A model generated the notes under the pieces. It searched no databases and was not told where the DNA came from. It saw nothing but the letters and a program-made list of their open reading frames with translations. Of a stretch of 64,000 nt of DNA, positions 33,026 through 41,404 are shown in pieces; the stretch's first letter is position 1; every line of letters begins with the position of its first letter. The position numbers and the translations under genes were made by a program. Origin of the DNA: Candidatus Rifleibacteriota bacterium (GTDB lineage Bacteria; Muiribacteriota; Ozemobacteria; Ozemobacterales; Ozemobacteraceae); assembly GCA_015232575.1 (NCBI GenBank), contig JADFZL010000024.1, positions 29,042 to 93,041 of the forward strand. Reading direction: 5' to 3'.

Positions 33026-35638
33026 ATGTTATACCTTAAGAGATTAGACGAGATTTCTGATTTGAAAAATTCTGAATCAATTTCAGAGGTCGGCGGAAAA
33101 GCTATAGGTCTGGCGAAGGTTCTGAAATCAGGTTTTCGGGTTCCGCAAACATTGATTATTCCTGCTTCAATTGTAAGAAAAATTGAAACTGAATACAATG
33201 AGCGTAATGAACGTAAAGAATGCAGTGAGTGCAATGGATACAACGAAAGTAAAAAAAGCAATGAACGCAATGAATGTGGTGATAGAGATATATTTGACGG
33301 TGTGATCTGTGAAATATGCAGTTCTTTTTTTGGGGTAGAACTGCTTGCAGTTAGATCTTCAGCCGCTATTGAAGATGGTTCTCAGGTGAGCTTTGCCGGA
33401 CAATTGACAAGTGAAATCGGCGTGATAGTTGATAAGAAGTCATTGCGCGTGGCAATAATAAAATGTATTTCTGCAAAATTATCGCCTTCCTTCAGAGATT
33501 ATTGCGAAACATTTGGCTTTTCCGCTGATTCAGCTAACCTTGCAATTCTGGTTCAGCCAGTTGTAAAAGCTCAGTTTGCCGGAGTTGCTTTTTCCGTTGA
33601 TCCGGCTTCAGGCTCTCAGGTTGTCCTGATCGAAGCTACTGAAGGTACCGGAGAAAAACTTGTTGCCGGTGAAACAGACTCCCATCAATACAGAATTCCT
33701 TATGACAGAGCAGATTCATTTTCGTTTGCGGACTTGCCAGCAGGTAACAGTATCGGAAAAATTAATGATTTACTTTCAGATGTTTCGCGTCAGACATCCT
33801 CCTGTGCAGATGACAGTAAGATGAATAATCTTGATCCTTTGCGGATTCGCCGTATTGCAGAAATAGTATACAATATTCAGAAGATCTTCGGATACCCAGT
33901 TGACGTAGAATGGGCACTGGATGAAAAAGGTCCTGTCATTCTTCAGGCTCGTCCGGTTACAGCCATTGAAGCTATTCCTGACCCGAAAATCAAATGGACG
34001 CGTGAGTTAACAGCCGAACGTTATCCATTGCCGTTGAGTCCGCTTGGATGGAGCAATATCAGGCAGGTGTTTGATCAGGGGGTCAGAAGTTTTGCAGAAT
34101 TCATGGGTATTCCCCTGAATGAGAAAGATCAGCTTGCTGTAACCTGGAATGGGTGGGTTTATGCTAATGCGGATGCTTTTAATTTCCGGGAAAAATTTAA
34201 AATCAGATTGAATATCAGGGAAAAAATTTCTTTGCTGAAATCATTTTGCAGAGAAATTATTTCTTTTAATCAGCCTCTTAAAGAAATTAAATCTCTTCTG
34301 AATTTCATAAGATTTCCCCGGGAATCAAAAACCAGACTTGGAAACACTTTGAATTCACTGCCCTTTGCTGTGGCCACAAAGTCAATGCTGCTATTCTTGA
34401 GGCGAACCGCTGATGAAATTCGCTCATCATGGCCCTCAACTCTTTCTGCTTTTCTCTCAACCCTTGAAAAAGTTGATGATGCACTGCAACACGCAGATAC
34501 CCATGAAACGCTGTTCAAATGTGGAAATCAGCTTCAAAAAGCTATGATTGATTTTATTCAGCCTGATTTGGTCATTTTCTCCATAAAGGAAATTTCAGCG
34601 CTTTGTTTAACGGAAATCTCCACTCTTGCAGGGATACGTGATGCAAAAAGAATTTCCGCATTGCTTGGAAAAGGTCTGAAAAAGAATGTTACTCTGGATT
34701 TTAATGAACAAGCCAGAGAGATTGGACTCATGCTTGCGAAGGAAGGCTGGCCTGAAAAAGAGCTTTCTCAATCTGGTAGGCAGAAAGCTGACAATTTTAT
34801 CAGAAAATACGGGCATCTTTCAACCGATTGGGATATCATGAACCCGACGTGGGGTGAGCGGAAGGATATTCTTCTGAAATTTGCTTTTGACGCACGCATC
34901 AGTAAAGTCCTGCCATCGCATTCAGATGATCTGTTAATTGAAAATACATTTTTCCAGAAACTTGAAGGCAACGCTTCTGCGCTTGCAGTATCCCGCGAAC
35001 TTGTTGAGATAATGAGAACTTTTATGGAGATTGATGAAGAACACCATTTTTATATGGGCAAAATTGTTCCTCCAACGCGTACAATAGTTCTTAAACTGGG
35101 AAATTTGCTTGCAAAACGAAAAATAATCAAATCACCTGAATTAATCTTCTGGTTGAAAGATGAAGAGGTACGTCCGCTGTTTTCTTCCGATAACAATCCC
35201 AACCTCACTCCTTTGGCAATATCAAGGAAAATTGCTTTTAACAGGGCTGTAAACTCCTCTCCACCGGAAAACCTGAATTTCGAAAAACCTGAAAACAATT
35301 CAGTAAGCAGATCTGTGAATACGATGTCTGGATTACCGGTAAGTTCTGGCAAAGCAGTGGGAATTGCACGGCACGTAAATGATACCGCCGGTCTTGAAAA
35401 AATCATGGAAGGGGAAATCATGATTACCAGGTCGCCTAATCCGAGTTTTACTATTGCTTTTTCCCGCATTGCAGGCATTGTATCAGAAACAGGCGGTATT
35501 CTGTCACACGGAGCAGTAGCTGCGCGTGAGTACAGACTTCCGGCTGTATTCGGAATTAAAAAACTCAGCGAAGTAATCCCAGACGGAGCCGTTATAAGCA
35601 TTGATGGTACACTTGGATTTATAAAGATAATAAAATAA
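33026..35638 (+). CDS. Rifampicin-phosphotransferase-like dikinase (2)
   Basis: About 870 residues, same three-part layout as the 13126-15663 protein but clearly divergent. PPDK_N ATP-grasp (VGGKAIGLAKVLKSGFRVP; LAVRSSAAIEDGSQVSFAGQL; FSVDPASGS; VEWALDEKGPVILQARPVTAIE), a helical acceptor domain introduced by KWTRELTAERYPLPLSPLGW, and a C-terminal phosphohistidine domain (SETGGILSHGAVAAREYRLPAVFG, H828). No PEP/pyruvate barrel. An Asn/Glu/Cys-rich low-complexity insert encoded by short tandem repeats splits the ATP-grasp domain at about residues 58-90. ATG 33026 is used; an adjacent TTG at 33023 is also possible. Last gene of the 24-kb operon. Confidence 0.8.
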   Translation: MLYLKRLDEISDLKNSESISEVGGKAIGLAKVLKSGFRVPQTLIIPASIVRKIETEYNERNERKECSECNGYNESKKSNERNECGDRDIFDGVICEICSSFFGVELLAVRSSAAIEDGSQVSFAGQLTSEIGVIVDKKSLRVAIIKCISAKLSPSFRDYCETFGFSADSANLAILVQPVVKAQFAGVAFSVDPASGSQVVLIEATEGTGEKLVAGETDSHQYRIPYDRADSFSFADLPAGNSIGKINDLLSDVSRQTSSCADDSKMNNLDPLRIRRIAEIVYNIQKIFGYPVDVEWALDEKGPVILQARPVTAIEAIPDPKIKWTRELTAERYPLPLSPLGWSNIRQVFDQGVRSFAEFMGIPLNEKDQLAVTWNGWVYANADAFNFREKFKIRLNIREKISLLKSFCREIISFNQPLKEIKSLLNFIRFPRESKTRLGNTLNSLPFAVATKSMLLFLRRTADEIRSSWPSTLSAFLSTLEKVDDALQHADTHETLFKCGNQLQKAMIDFIQPDLVIFSIKEISALCLTEISTLAGIRDAKRISALLGKGLKKNVTLDFNEQAREIGLMLAKEGWPEKELSQSGRQKADNFIRKYGHLSTDWDIMNPTWGERKDILLKFAFDARISKVLPSHSDDLLIENTFFQKLEGNASALAVSRELVEIMRTFMEIDEEHHFYMGKIVPPTRTIVLKLGNLLAKRKIIKSPELIFWLKDEEVRPLFSSDNNPNLTPLAISRKIAFNRAVNSSPPENLNFEKPENNSVSRSVNTMSGLPVSSGKAVGIARHVNDTAGLEKIMEGEIMITRSPNPSFTIAFSRIAGIVSETGGILSHGAVAAREYRLPAVFGIKKLSEVIPDGAVISIDGTLGFIKIIK
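33195..33290 (+). repeat. Intragenic short tandem repeat in dikinase 2
   Basis: A run of degenerate 9/12-bp units (aatgaacg, aatgagcg, aatggat...) encodes an NERNE/KECSECN/ESKKSNE low-complexity insert. The frame is kept. Dikinase 1 lacks an equivalent insert at this position. Confidence 0.65.
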
Positions 35639-35640
35639 TA

Positions 35641-35668
35641 TTGATTTTTGAAAAATGTTGGCTATAAT
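35641..35668 (+). promoter_or_regulatory. Probable promoter of the second biosynthetic operon
   Basis: TTGATT at 35641-35646 and TATAAT at 35663-35668 (16-bp spacer) lie right after the dikinase stop codon. Transcription from here would cross repeat A (35681-35750) and repeat E before the kinase gene, giving a leader of about 150 nt that can form a hairpin. Confidence 0.5.
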
Positions 35669-35680
35669 ATCGTTATCACT

Positions 35681-35750
35681 ATATCAACGCTCATTGAAAA
35701 GTTCCTGTTTTCTTCCTCACCCCGTCGTCAGCGCGGGAGAGGGTCGGGGA
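35681..35750 (+). repeat. Dispersed repeat A, copy 1
   Basis: A 65-70-bp element (atatcaacgctcattgaaaa, then ttcctgttttct..., then a hairpin of CCTC-rich and GGGAGAGG arms). Other copies lie at 38699-38765 and 45657-45722. The hairpin arms are the most conserved structural feature. Confidence 0.8.
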
Positions 35751-35757
35751 TAATTAT

Positions 35758-35796
35758 GCGAAATCTTAAACAGGAGGACAAATTTGCGAGTTAATA
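35758..35796 (+). repeat. Dispersed repeat E, copy 1
   Basis: The sequence gcgaaatcttaaacaggagg and the following acaaatttgcgagttaat recur with several substitutions at 52614-52650. Both copies are intergenic and follow or precede other dispersed repeats. Confidence 0.55.
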
Positions 35797-35825
35797 TTTG
35801 TTGTACTAATACTTGATTCTGTTTA

Positions 35826-36461
35826 ATGAAAAGGGGATTGCGTGTGTTTATTTGTTTGACAGGCATTGATGGATGTGGAAAATCGACTCATATACGACTT
35901 CTGAAAGATAGATTTCTTGCTGAGAATGGGAAACATGCCGAAATCCTGAGCGTCTGGGATATTACCCGGGACAGCCGCTATCATTCGCATTCGTTTATTT
36001 CTGACCCGCATGCGATACACAGATATCTTGCTTCTCTCAGTTCTCCGGCACGTCTGCTGTTTATTATGCATGCCCTGATTGAATCATGGGAAACAATAGG
36101 GAAAAAAAATCCCGACATAGTACTTGCTGAAGGATACTGGTACAAATACGCTTTTTCAGAACTTCTTCATTCCGGGAATTCGGATTTTATAGAAAAAAGT
36201 TTGTCCGGTTTTCCAATCCCTGACCTGGTGATTGCTCTTGATGCATCACCCGAGGAAATATGGGAAAGAAAACCTTCGGTAACACTCTATGAATGTGGGT
36301 TCAGAAGTCCATCTCAGGAAAGTTTTGTTTCTTTCCAATCAAAGTTGAGAAAAAAAATGTTTGAATATGCTCAAATCAAGCGATGGTCAGTTGTCAACGT
36401 CAACAGACCTGCAAGTGAAGTTTCAGCCGATATCTGGAATCTTATGGAAAAAGGGGAATAA
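35826..36461 (+). CDS. Thymidylate-kinase-like P-loop kinase
   Basis: The 211-residue protein has a Walker A of the dTMP-kinase type (LTGIDGCGKSTHIRLLKDR, about 11-29) and a Walker-B/DR-like stretch VLAEGYWYKYAFSE; typical dTMP kinase has DRY there. The LID region (EEIWERKPSVTLYECGF) is present. The ATG at 35826 lacks a ribosome site. A GTG at 35844 with AAGGGG 7 bp upstream would start the protein directly at FICLTGIDG and is a good alternative. It lies 2 bp before the oxoamine synthase gene. A role phosphorylating a pathway intermediate is more likely than housekeeping dTMP synthesis, but this is inference. Confidence 0.65.
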   Translation: MKRGLRVFICLTGIDGCGKSTHIRLLKDRFLAENGKHAEILSVWDITRDSRYHSHSFISDPHAIHRYLASLSSPARLLFIMHALIESWETIGKKNPDIVLAEGYWYKYAFSELLHSGNSDFIEKSLSGFPIPDLVIALDASPEEIWERKPSVTLYECGFRSPSQESFVSFQSKLRKKMFEYAQIKRWSVVNVNRPASEVSADIWNLMEKGE

Positions 36462-36463
36462 AA

Positions 36464-37717
36464 ATGGATATTTCTAATTTCGATCTCAAGGATTTAGTTC
36501 AGGACGACTCAATATCTCTTAACCAGAAAATGGATATTCTTCATAATGTCATCGAAGAAGCAAAACGCCAGAAACTCTATCTTTACTTTCGTACTACAAA
36601 CGGACCAAGTGAAGATCATATTCAGGCAACCAGTCTTGAAACAGGTAAACCGCGTGACATGATAATGATGGCTTCGAATAACTACCTCGGGTTTACAACT
36701 AATCCTGAGATTAAGCGAAGAGCAATTGAGATTATCGAAAAATGGGGAATTGGAATGGCAGGTCCATGTTCATTGAACGGAAACACCGTTCTTCATCAGG
36801 AACTGGAGGAAAAACTTGCCAGATTCAAGCATTGTGAGGCTGCTATGATTTTCCCATCTGGTTATTCTGCCAATATTGGGGTTATTACAGCACTTCTGGG
36901 GAAGGATGATTTTTTTATCGGAGATGAACTCAATCATGGAAGTCTCATCGATGGCGCCAGATACAGCCGTGCTGAGCGACTTGTTTTCAAACATTCGGAC
37001 TGTGAAGACCTTGAAAGGTGCCTTGCGAAATGTGAGGGAAAACCCGGACAAAAGTTTGTTGCGGTAGATGGTGTCTACAGCATGGATGGTGAAATTGCTC
37101 CGTTACGCAGAATTGTTGATCTGTGCAAAAAATATAATGCGATGCTTCTTGTTGATGATGCACATGGCACTGGAGCCGTCGGAGCAAATGGCAGAGGCTC
37201 CCTTGAGCATTGCGGTGTTGAAGGAGAAGTTGACATCGTTATGGCTACATTCAGCAAGGCGTTCGGCTGCTTTGGAGGGTTTATTGCCGGTTCCAGACAG
37301 CTCATAACCTGGCTGAGGTTTTTCGGTCGCTCTGGAATGTATACGGCTTCAGTCTCGCCGGTGATTGTTGGTGCATGTCTTGCCGGTCTTGAAATGATGC
37401 AGAATCACCCTGAGCTGATCAGGAAAGTTCAGGAAAATGCAAGGTATGTGAGAAGCCGGCTTACTCAGATGGGATATAAGACCAGCAATCATGAAACAGC
37501 CATTATCCCAGTATTCTTGAATGATCGCATGAAGACATATTCGATTGTTAAAGAAGCTTATGAACGCGGATTATTCCTGTCGCTGATTGAATATCCGGCT
37601 GTGCCGCATGGAACTGAGCGCATTCGTATGACTGTGATGGCAACTCATTCAAGGGAAGATCTTGATAAAGCGCTGGATTTGCTTTGTGAGCTTGGGAAAA
37701 AGTATGGAGCAATTTGA
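36464..37717 (+). CDS. Alpha-oxoamine synthase, serine-palmitoyltransferase-like
   Basis: A 417-residue PLP enzyme of the oxoamine synthase family (serine palmitoyltransferase, AONS, KBL), which condenses an amino acid with an acyl thioester by decarboxylation. Motifs: SNNYLGF, DELNHGSLIDGAR, EGVYSMDG-type stretch VDGVYSMDGE, DDAHGTGAVG, and the PLP lysine K265 in TFSKAFGCFGGFIAGS. The TFSK...GGF form is closer to serine palmitoyltransferase than to AONS (TLGKA). It starts 2 bp after the kinase gene and overlaps the lipid kinase gene by 14 bp. Together with the SDR at 19547 and the lipid kinase it suggests a sphingoid-like product. The amino acid used (Ser, Ala, Gly, cysteate) cannot be decided. 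Confidence 0.85.
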   Translation: MDISNFDLKDLVQDDSISLNQKMDILHNVIEEAKRQKLYLYFRTTNGPSEDHIQATSLETGKPRDMIMMASNNYLGFTTNPEIKRRAIEIIEKWGIGMAGPCSLNGNTVLHQELEEKLARFKHCEAAMIFPSGYSANIGVITALLGKDDFFIGDELNHGSLIDGARYSRAERLVFKHSDCEDLERCLAKCEGKPGQKFVAVDGVYSMDGEIAPLRRIVDLCKKYNAMLLVDDAHGTGAVGANGRGSLEHCGVEGEVDIVMATFSKAFGCFGGFIAGSRQLITWLRFFGRSGMYTASVSPVIVGACLAGLEMMQNHPELIRKVQENARYVRSRLTQMGYKTSNHETAIIPVFLNDRMKTYSIVKEAYERGLFLSLIEYPAVPHGTERIRMTVMATHSREDLDKALDLLCELGKKYGAI

Positions 37718-38648
37718 CATTTTTCTTAACCCGGCTGCAAATCGTGCTGCTTCCGAAAAAGCATGGCAGAAAATTGAAAACGGCATGCGGAGTCGTGGAA
37801 TTAAATACAATCTTCATAAATCGACAAGCCGTGAAAATATGATCTCTCTTGTCCATGATGCAGTTTCTCGCGGAAGCAGACGGTTGATTGCAGCAGGCGG
37901 AGACGGTACCCTTCAGACTCTTCTTGACGCACTTATGCCACGATTAGAATCTGAGCCTGCATTAATTGAAAAGATTGTAATTGGAAGCCTTGGAATTGGT
38001 ACAAGTAATGATTTTCATAAACCTTTTACTGATGAGCGTCGTTTCGAAGGATATCCATGCAGGTTGAATGAGGAAAAAAAATCACTGAATGATGTTATTA
38101 AGGTCCACATTGTACACCCAGACGGAAGCAATTCAGAACGTTATTTTTGTCAATCATCAAGCATCGGACTCATACCAGTTACGAATGACCTTCTGACGCA
38201 GCAGAAAGGTTTTTTTAATTTCTTGTACAGGAATATCTATTCTATCGGAATGCCGCTTGCTACGCTGTATGTTCTTTGTACATACTCAGGGTTTGAAGCA
38301 AGAGTCAAAATTTCTGGGGAAACTTTTGAAGGGATTTTCAGCGGTATGACAGTTCTGAAACGACCGCACATGGCTGGAAATTTTGTTTTTGCGACGAAAA
38401 GATCAGTTTCAGACGGTCTCGTTGATTATGCTTTATGTTCAAAAGTCAGTGCATTAAGATCACTGAACCTTTCTGTTGCATTTCAGGAAAAAGGATTTGC
38501 CGGACACCCCGAGGTCACATTCAGGGAGACAGATAAAATATCTGCATCCTTCAGCCGTCCACAGATCGTTGAATTTGACGGAGAACTTTCCTCTGCAACG
38601 GAGGTGCATTGGAAAGTCCTTCCAAAAGTCGTTTCTATATTAGGCTGA
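37704..38648 (+). CDS. Diacylglycerol/sphingosine-kinase-like lipid kinase
   Basis: I start at the ATG at 37704, overlapping the oxoamine synthase gene by 14 bp, because the protein then begins at the canonical strand (FDIFLNPAAN). The DAGK catalytic signature AAGGDGTLQ (residues 63-71) is present, as is the IGSLGIGTSNDF loop, equivalent to the LPLGTGNDFAR motif. The C-terminal beta-domain (VEFDGE) is also intact. Length (314) fits bacterial YegS/DgkB-type enzymes. It should phosphorylate a hydroxylated lipid at the membrane; given the neighbour, a ceramide or sphingoid-type substrate is plausible. Confidence 0.85.
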   Translation: MEQFDIFLNPAANRAASEKAWQKIENGMRSRGIKYNLHKSTSRENMISLVHDAVSRGSRRLIAAGGDGTLQTLLDALMPRLESEPALIEKIVIGSLGIGTSNDFHKPFTDERRFEGYPCRLNEEKKSLNDVIKVHIVHPDGSNSERYFCQSSSIGLIPVTNDLLTQQKGFFNFLYRNIYSIGMPLATLYVLCTYSGFEARVKISGETFEGIFSGMTVLKRPHMAGNFVFATKRSVSDGLVDYALCSKVSALRSLNLSVAFQEKGFAGHPEVTFRETDKISASFSRPQIVEFDGELSSATEVHWKVLPKVVSILG

Positions 38649-38698
38649 TTTTCCTTCCCATGTTATGACTCGCTTCCACTTTCTTTTCAGGAGATATT

Positions 38699-38765
38699 AT
38701 ATCAACGCTCATTGAAAAGCTCCTATTTTCTCCCTCTCCCCGCAAACCGGGTGGGAGAGGGTTGA
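38699..38765 (+). repeat. Dispersed repeat A, copy 2
   Basis: Matches 35681-35750 in its first 45 bp; its hairpin arms CTCTCCC and GGGAGAG are perfect. It lies 50 bp after the lipid kinase stop and could act as a transcription end signal for the + strand operon, although no T-run follows. Confidence 0.75.
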
Positions 38766-38984
38766 AAATCTTCCGAAAATTTATAAACTTATTCCCATTG
38801 CTTCAGCTAGTTTTTTAACCATAGCTATCTTTTTGTTAAGATTGCTGATTCATCCCAAAAAAGATGTAAATACGTATCTTTAAAAGTAATAGGGTGGATT
38901 TTTTTTGTTAAAACCTTTGGTACGTTTTGACCAGGAAATTCTACCCTGGGATTCATCTCACACGCGTTACCTTAAAGGGCAAGT

Positions 38985-39037
38985 TGTCATATCGAACGAA
39001 TGTGAGAGATCTCATAAATGCAAGATTTTTCCTTTCC
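38985..39037. repeat. Dispersed repeat B, copy 2, supplying the end of the exporter gene
   Basis: The sequence tgtcatatcgaacgaatgtg, then agagatctcat and a degraded right arm, matches 52663-52727 closely. The stop codon and last residues (KILHL) of the MMPL exporter on the minus strand fall inside this element (39012-39029). Confidence 0.65.
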
Positions 39038-41390
39038 ATGCCATTACTGACGGAACGAAGAATAAATCATATATTAATGCAGCAAACACACTGAAACTCA
39101 TAAGTAAACCGATCAGATACTGAGCTTCAAACTCTGAGAATATCAGAGTCAGAAATCCAAAAAAGGTTGCTGCAGAGGAAACAAACATTCCGACTCCTGC
39201 ACGCCTGAGCGCATGCAGGATAGCTTTTGAATTGCTGAATCCAAGAGAAATATAATACAACCGGGTTTTAAGAAAATGTATCGTGTTGTCAATTGCAAGT
39301 CCAAGTGCAATTCCAAAAATGGTGTTTGTCGATGGCTTGTAGTCCACGCCGATGATTCCCATCAAGGAAATTATCATGATTGTTGGAATAATATTTCCCC
39401 ACACAATTGCAGAAAAAGAAACAATATCAGGGAAGGTAAATATGATAACCAATAAAGTGAAGACCGCTACTATTGAAAAACTTGAAACCAGGTTTGCAAA
39501 AATATTTCTGTAGGCTTCCTCAATCATTCGCGTGGAGCCGGTAAGGTGAATTTTTGTTTCAGAATCTTCGAATCTTTTCAAATGCATTTCCATGCGGTCG
39601 ATAAAATCAATTGCTCTATTAGAGTCCAAATCTTTTATTCTGAAAGGAATCTGAAGGGAGGAAAGATCTGGTGATATCATTGTGATACCAGGGTCCCGAA
39701 TCTCGTTTGCAGACATGAATTGCATTGTGGAAGCAGCTTCAAAGTCAGATCTGGGAAAAAGCTTCGAAGACTGTTTTCCTTCCACCAGCATTGAGTAGAC
39801 CCGGGATATCATATCTGTCGGGCTGTCCAGCTTGCCGACTTCTGGCTGAAGTCTCAGAAAAGAAGTTATTTTAAGAGCTATTTGAAGGTATTTTAGCCGG
39901 AGTATAACTTTTCCCTGATTGGTATTTTCAATTATCACGCTGAATGGAAGGATTCCGTGGCAGGTTTTTTCAGCCTTCCGAATATCCTGAATGAATTTGG
40001 AATTCTGCGGAAAATCATCGAAAACAAAAGCTTTTACTTGTACTTTTGCTGCAAAATATATTGCCGCAAAAATGAACGAAAATAATATTCCAGCTACCAG
40101 TTTTGAATGTTTTATATCAAGTATAGCAATTCTGATTATTATTCTTTTCAGAATCCTTATTCCAAATGGATTGCGCTCATTTTCAGAAGGCGGAAACGAT
40201 GCCACGAGTAGTGGGAAAACAAATATTGATGCAAGAAAGGCGACAAAGACGCCTAATGCGGTTACACATGCGAATTCATTAACGATCTTCATGTTAGAAG
40301 AATACAATGATAGAAAACCTATCACAGTAGTTATGTTTGCGAGAAAAATAGGATTGAGAGTTTCAGTAAAAGATTCAGCCAGGAATTCATCATCCCATCT
40401 TCTGGATTCGTTTTCTTTCCCTGAATTGCATAGTTTTTGCCTGACTCTCAGTCTTGAAATTATGTGAATGCTATAGCTGGAACCAGTGGTTAAAATGATC
40501 ACCGGAAGAACAGAAGACAACATCGAAAAGGTTAATCCAAAAAAACCCATAATTCCAAGTGTTACGATAATGCTGTATAACACAAGTGATATAATCAGAA
40601 AAACATCAATCCATCGACTGAATATCCAAAACAGGACCATGATTGTTATTAACAGGGCAATTGGGAGCAACCTGCGCTGATCGCTCTGAATCAGGCGCAT
40701 TCCGTCGGCTCTAGCAGTAGGTAGTCCGGTAAGAGTAAACGAAAAATATTTCTGGAATGCAGAATTCATTAGCCATTCCCGAATATTCTGTGTTGCCTGA
40801 TGCCTTCCTTTGTGATCTTCTTTGCCGGCTTTCAATCGCAGCATTACTATTGCTGAATTTGAATCGGGTGAGAAAAAATTACCGGTAAACGGATCGTTAA
40901 GAGACAGTGATGCAATGAATGATTGAAATCTTGATAATTCGAATTCCTCATTTGGAAAAAGCCAGTTTCGAAGAGGTTTCAGCGATATTTCCGAATCTTC
41001 GGAAAAGTGAGGATATGGAACATCAAACATCGAATAGGAGTCATTAATATACTCAATTTTTCTGATTTCTACAGATAGCCTGTCAAGTGCTTTTACCGAA
41101 TCTGAATTCCATTTGGTTTTCGGAGATGCTATCAGAATAATAATTCCGTCATCCCGTCCGAAATGGTGATTGAGAAAATTGAATGAAAGCATTTCCGGGC
41201 AATTTCGGGGAAACAGATTTTCAATTCCGAGGTCGATATCAAGCTTGCTGGATGCTGCCCCAAATATTATCAGAATTAATAAATTAATTGTCAGATATGT
41301 TTTTCTGAAACGCAACAGATGGAGTATAATTGACCGGAAAAACACCAACCCCCGTGAGTACACGGGGGCTGGTGTTTTATTGCTGAGCAA
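39012..41390 (-). CDS. RND/MMPL-type lipid exporter
   Basis: A 792-codon frame encoding a two-fold repeated RND protein: TM1 (INLLILIIFGAASS), a periplasmic loop, TM2-6 (ALLITIMVLFWIF to ASIFVFPLLVA), then the second half with TM7 (LVAGILFSFIFAAIYFAA), loop and TM8-12 (IVAVFTLLVIIFTF to VFAALIYDLFFVPSVMA). Charged family residues are seen near GITTGSS-like LTTGSSYSIHIISR and GIALGLAIDNTIHF. The architecture matches MMPL/HpnN/SSD-like exporters that move lipids to the outer membrane. The first 15 codons lie inside a strong hairpin (41341-41376), so the true start is probably later: GTG 41345 or TTG 41315. It follows the LolA-like gene and is convergent with the biosynthetic operons. Confidence 0.82.
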   Translation of the reverse strand: MLSNKTPAPVYSRGLVFFRSIILHLLRFRKTYLTINLLILIIFGAASSKLDIDLGIENLFPRNCPEMLSFNFLNHHFGRDDGIIILIASPKTKWNSDSVKALDRLSVEIRKIEYINDSYSMFDVPYPHFSEDSEISLKPLRNWLFPNEEFELSRFQSFIASLSLNDPFTGNFFSPDSNSAIVMLRLKAGKEDHKGRHQATQNIREWLMNSAFQKYFSFTLTGLPTARADGMRLIQSDQRRLLPIALLITIMVLFWIFSRWIDVFLIISLVLYSIIVTLGIMGFFGLTFSMLSSVLPVIILTTGSSYSIHIISRLRVRQKLCNSGKENESRRWDDEFLAESFTETLNPIFLANITTVIGFLSLYSSNMKIVNEFACVTALGVFVAFLASIFVFPLLVASFPPSENERNPFGIRILKRIIIRIAILDIKHSKLVAGILFSFIFAAIYFAAKVQVKAFVFDDFPQNSKFIQDIRKAEKTCHGILPFSVIIENTNQGKVILRLKYLQIALKITSFLRLQPEVGKLDSPTDMISRVYSMLVEGKQSSKLFPRSDFEAASTMQFMSANEIRDPGITMISPDLSSLQIPFRIKDLDSNRAIDFIDRMEMHLKRFEDSETKIHLTGSTRMIEEAYRNIFANLVSSFSIVAVFTLLVIIFTFPDIVSFSAIVWGNIIPTIMIISLMGIIGVDYKPSTNTIFGIALGLAIDNTIHFLKTRLYYISLGFSNSKAILHALRRAGVGMFVSSAATFFGFLTLIFSEFEAQYLIGLLMSFSVFAALIYDLFFVPSVMAWKGKILHL
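41341..41376 (-). terminator. Strong hairpin with T-run after the LolA-like gene
   Basis: Arms of 16 bp (aacaccaacccccgtg and its counterpart, one wobble pair) with loop AGTA. Read on the minus strand the stem is followed by TTTTT, on the plus strand by TTTTATT. It lies 29 bp after the LolA-like stop and inside the 5' end of the exporter frame, so it acts as terminator or attenuator between the two genes. Confidence 0.8.
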
Positions 41391-41404
41391 AATGGTCAGA
41401 GAAA

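Noticed and set aside
13126..35638. Rifampicin resistance as the role of the two dikinases
   Set aside because: Both lie inside a coherent biosynthetic operon; antibiotic inactivation would not need two divergent copies there. Not excluded, but less likely.
38905..39123. Small + strand gene starting MLKPLVRFDQE
   Set aside because: It runs through repeat B and the antisense end of the exporter gene; no ribosome site or family.
39012..41390. Hopanoid transporter HpnN of a hopanoid cluster
   Set aside because: No squalene-hopene cyclase or other hpn gene is nearby; only the general RND/MMPL fold is shared.
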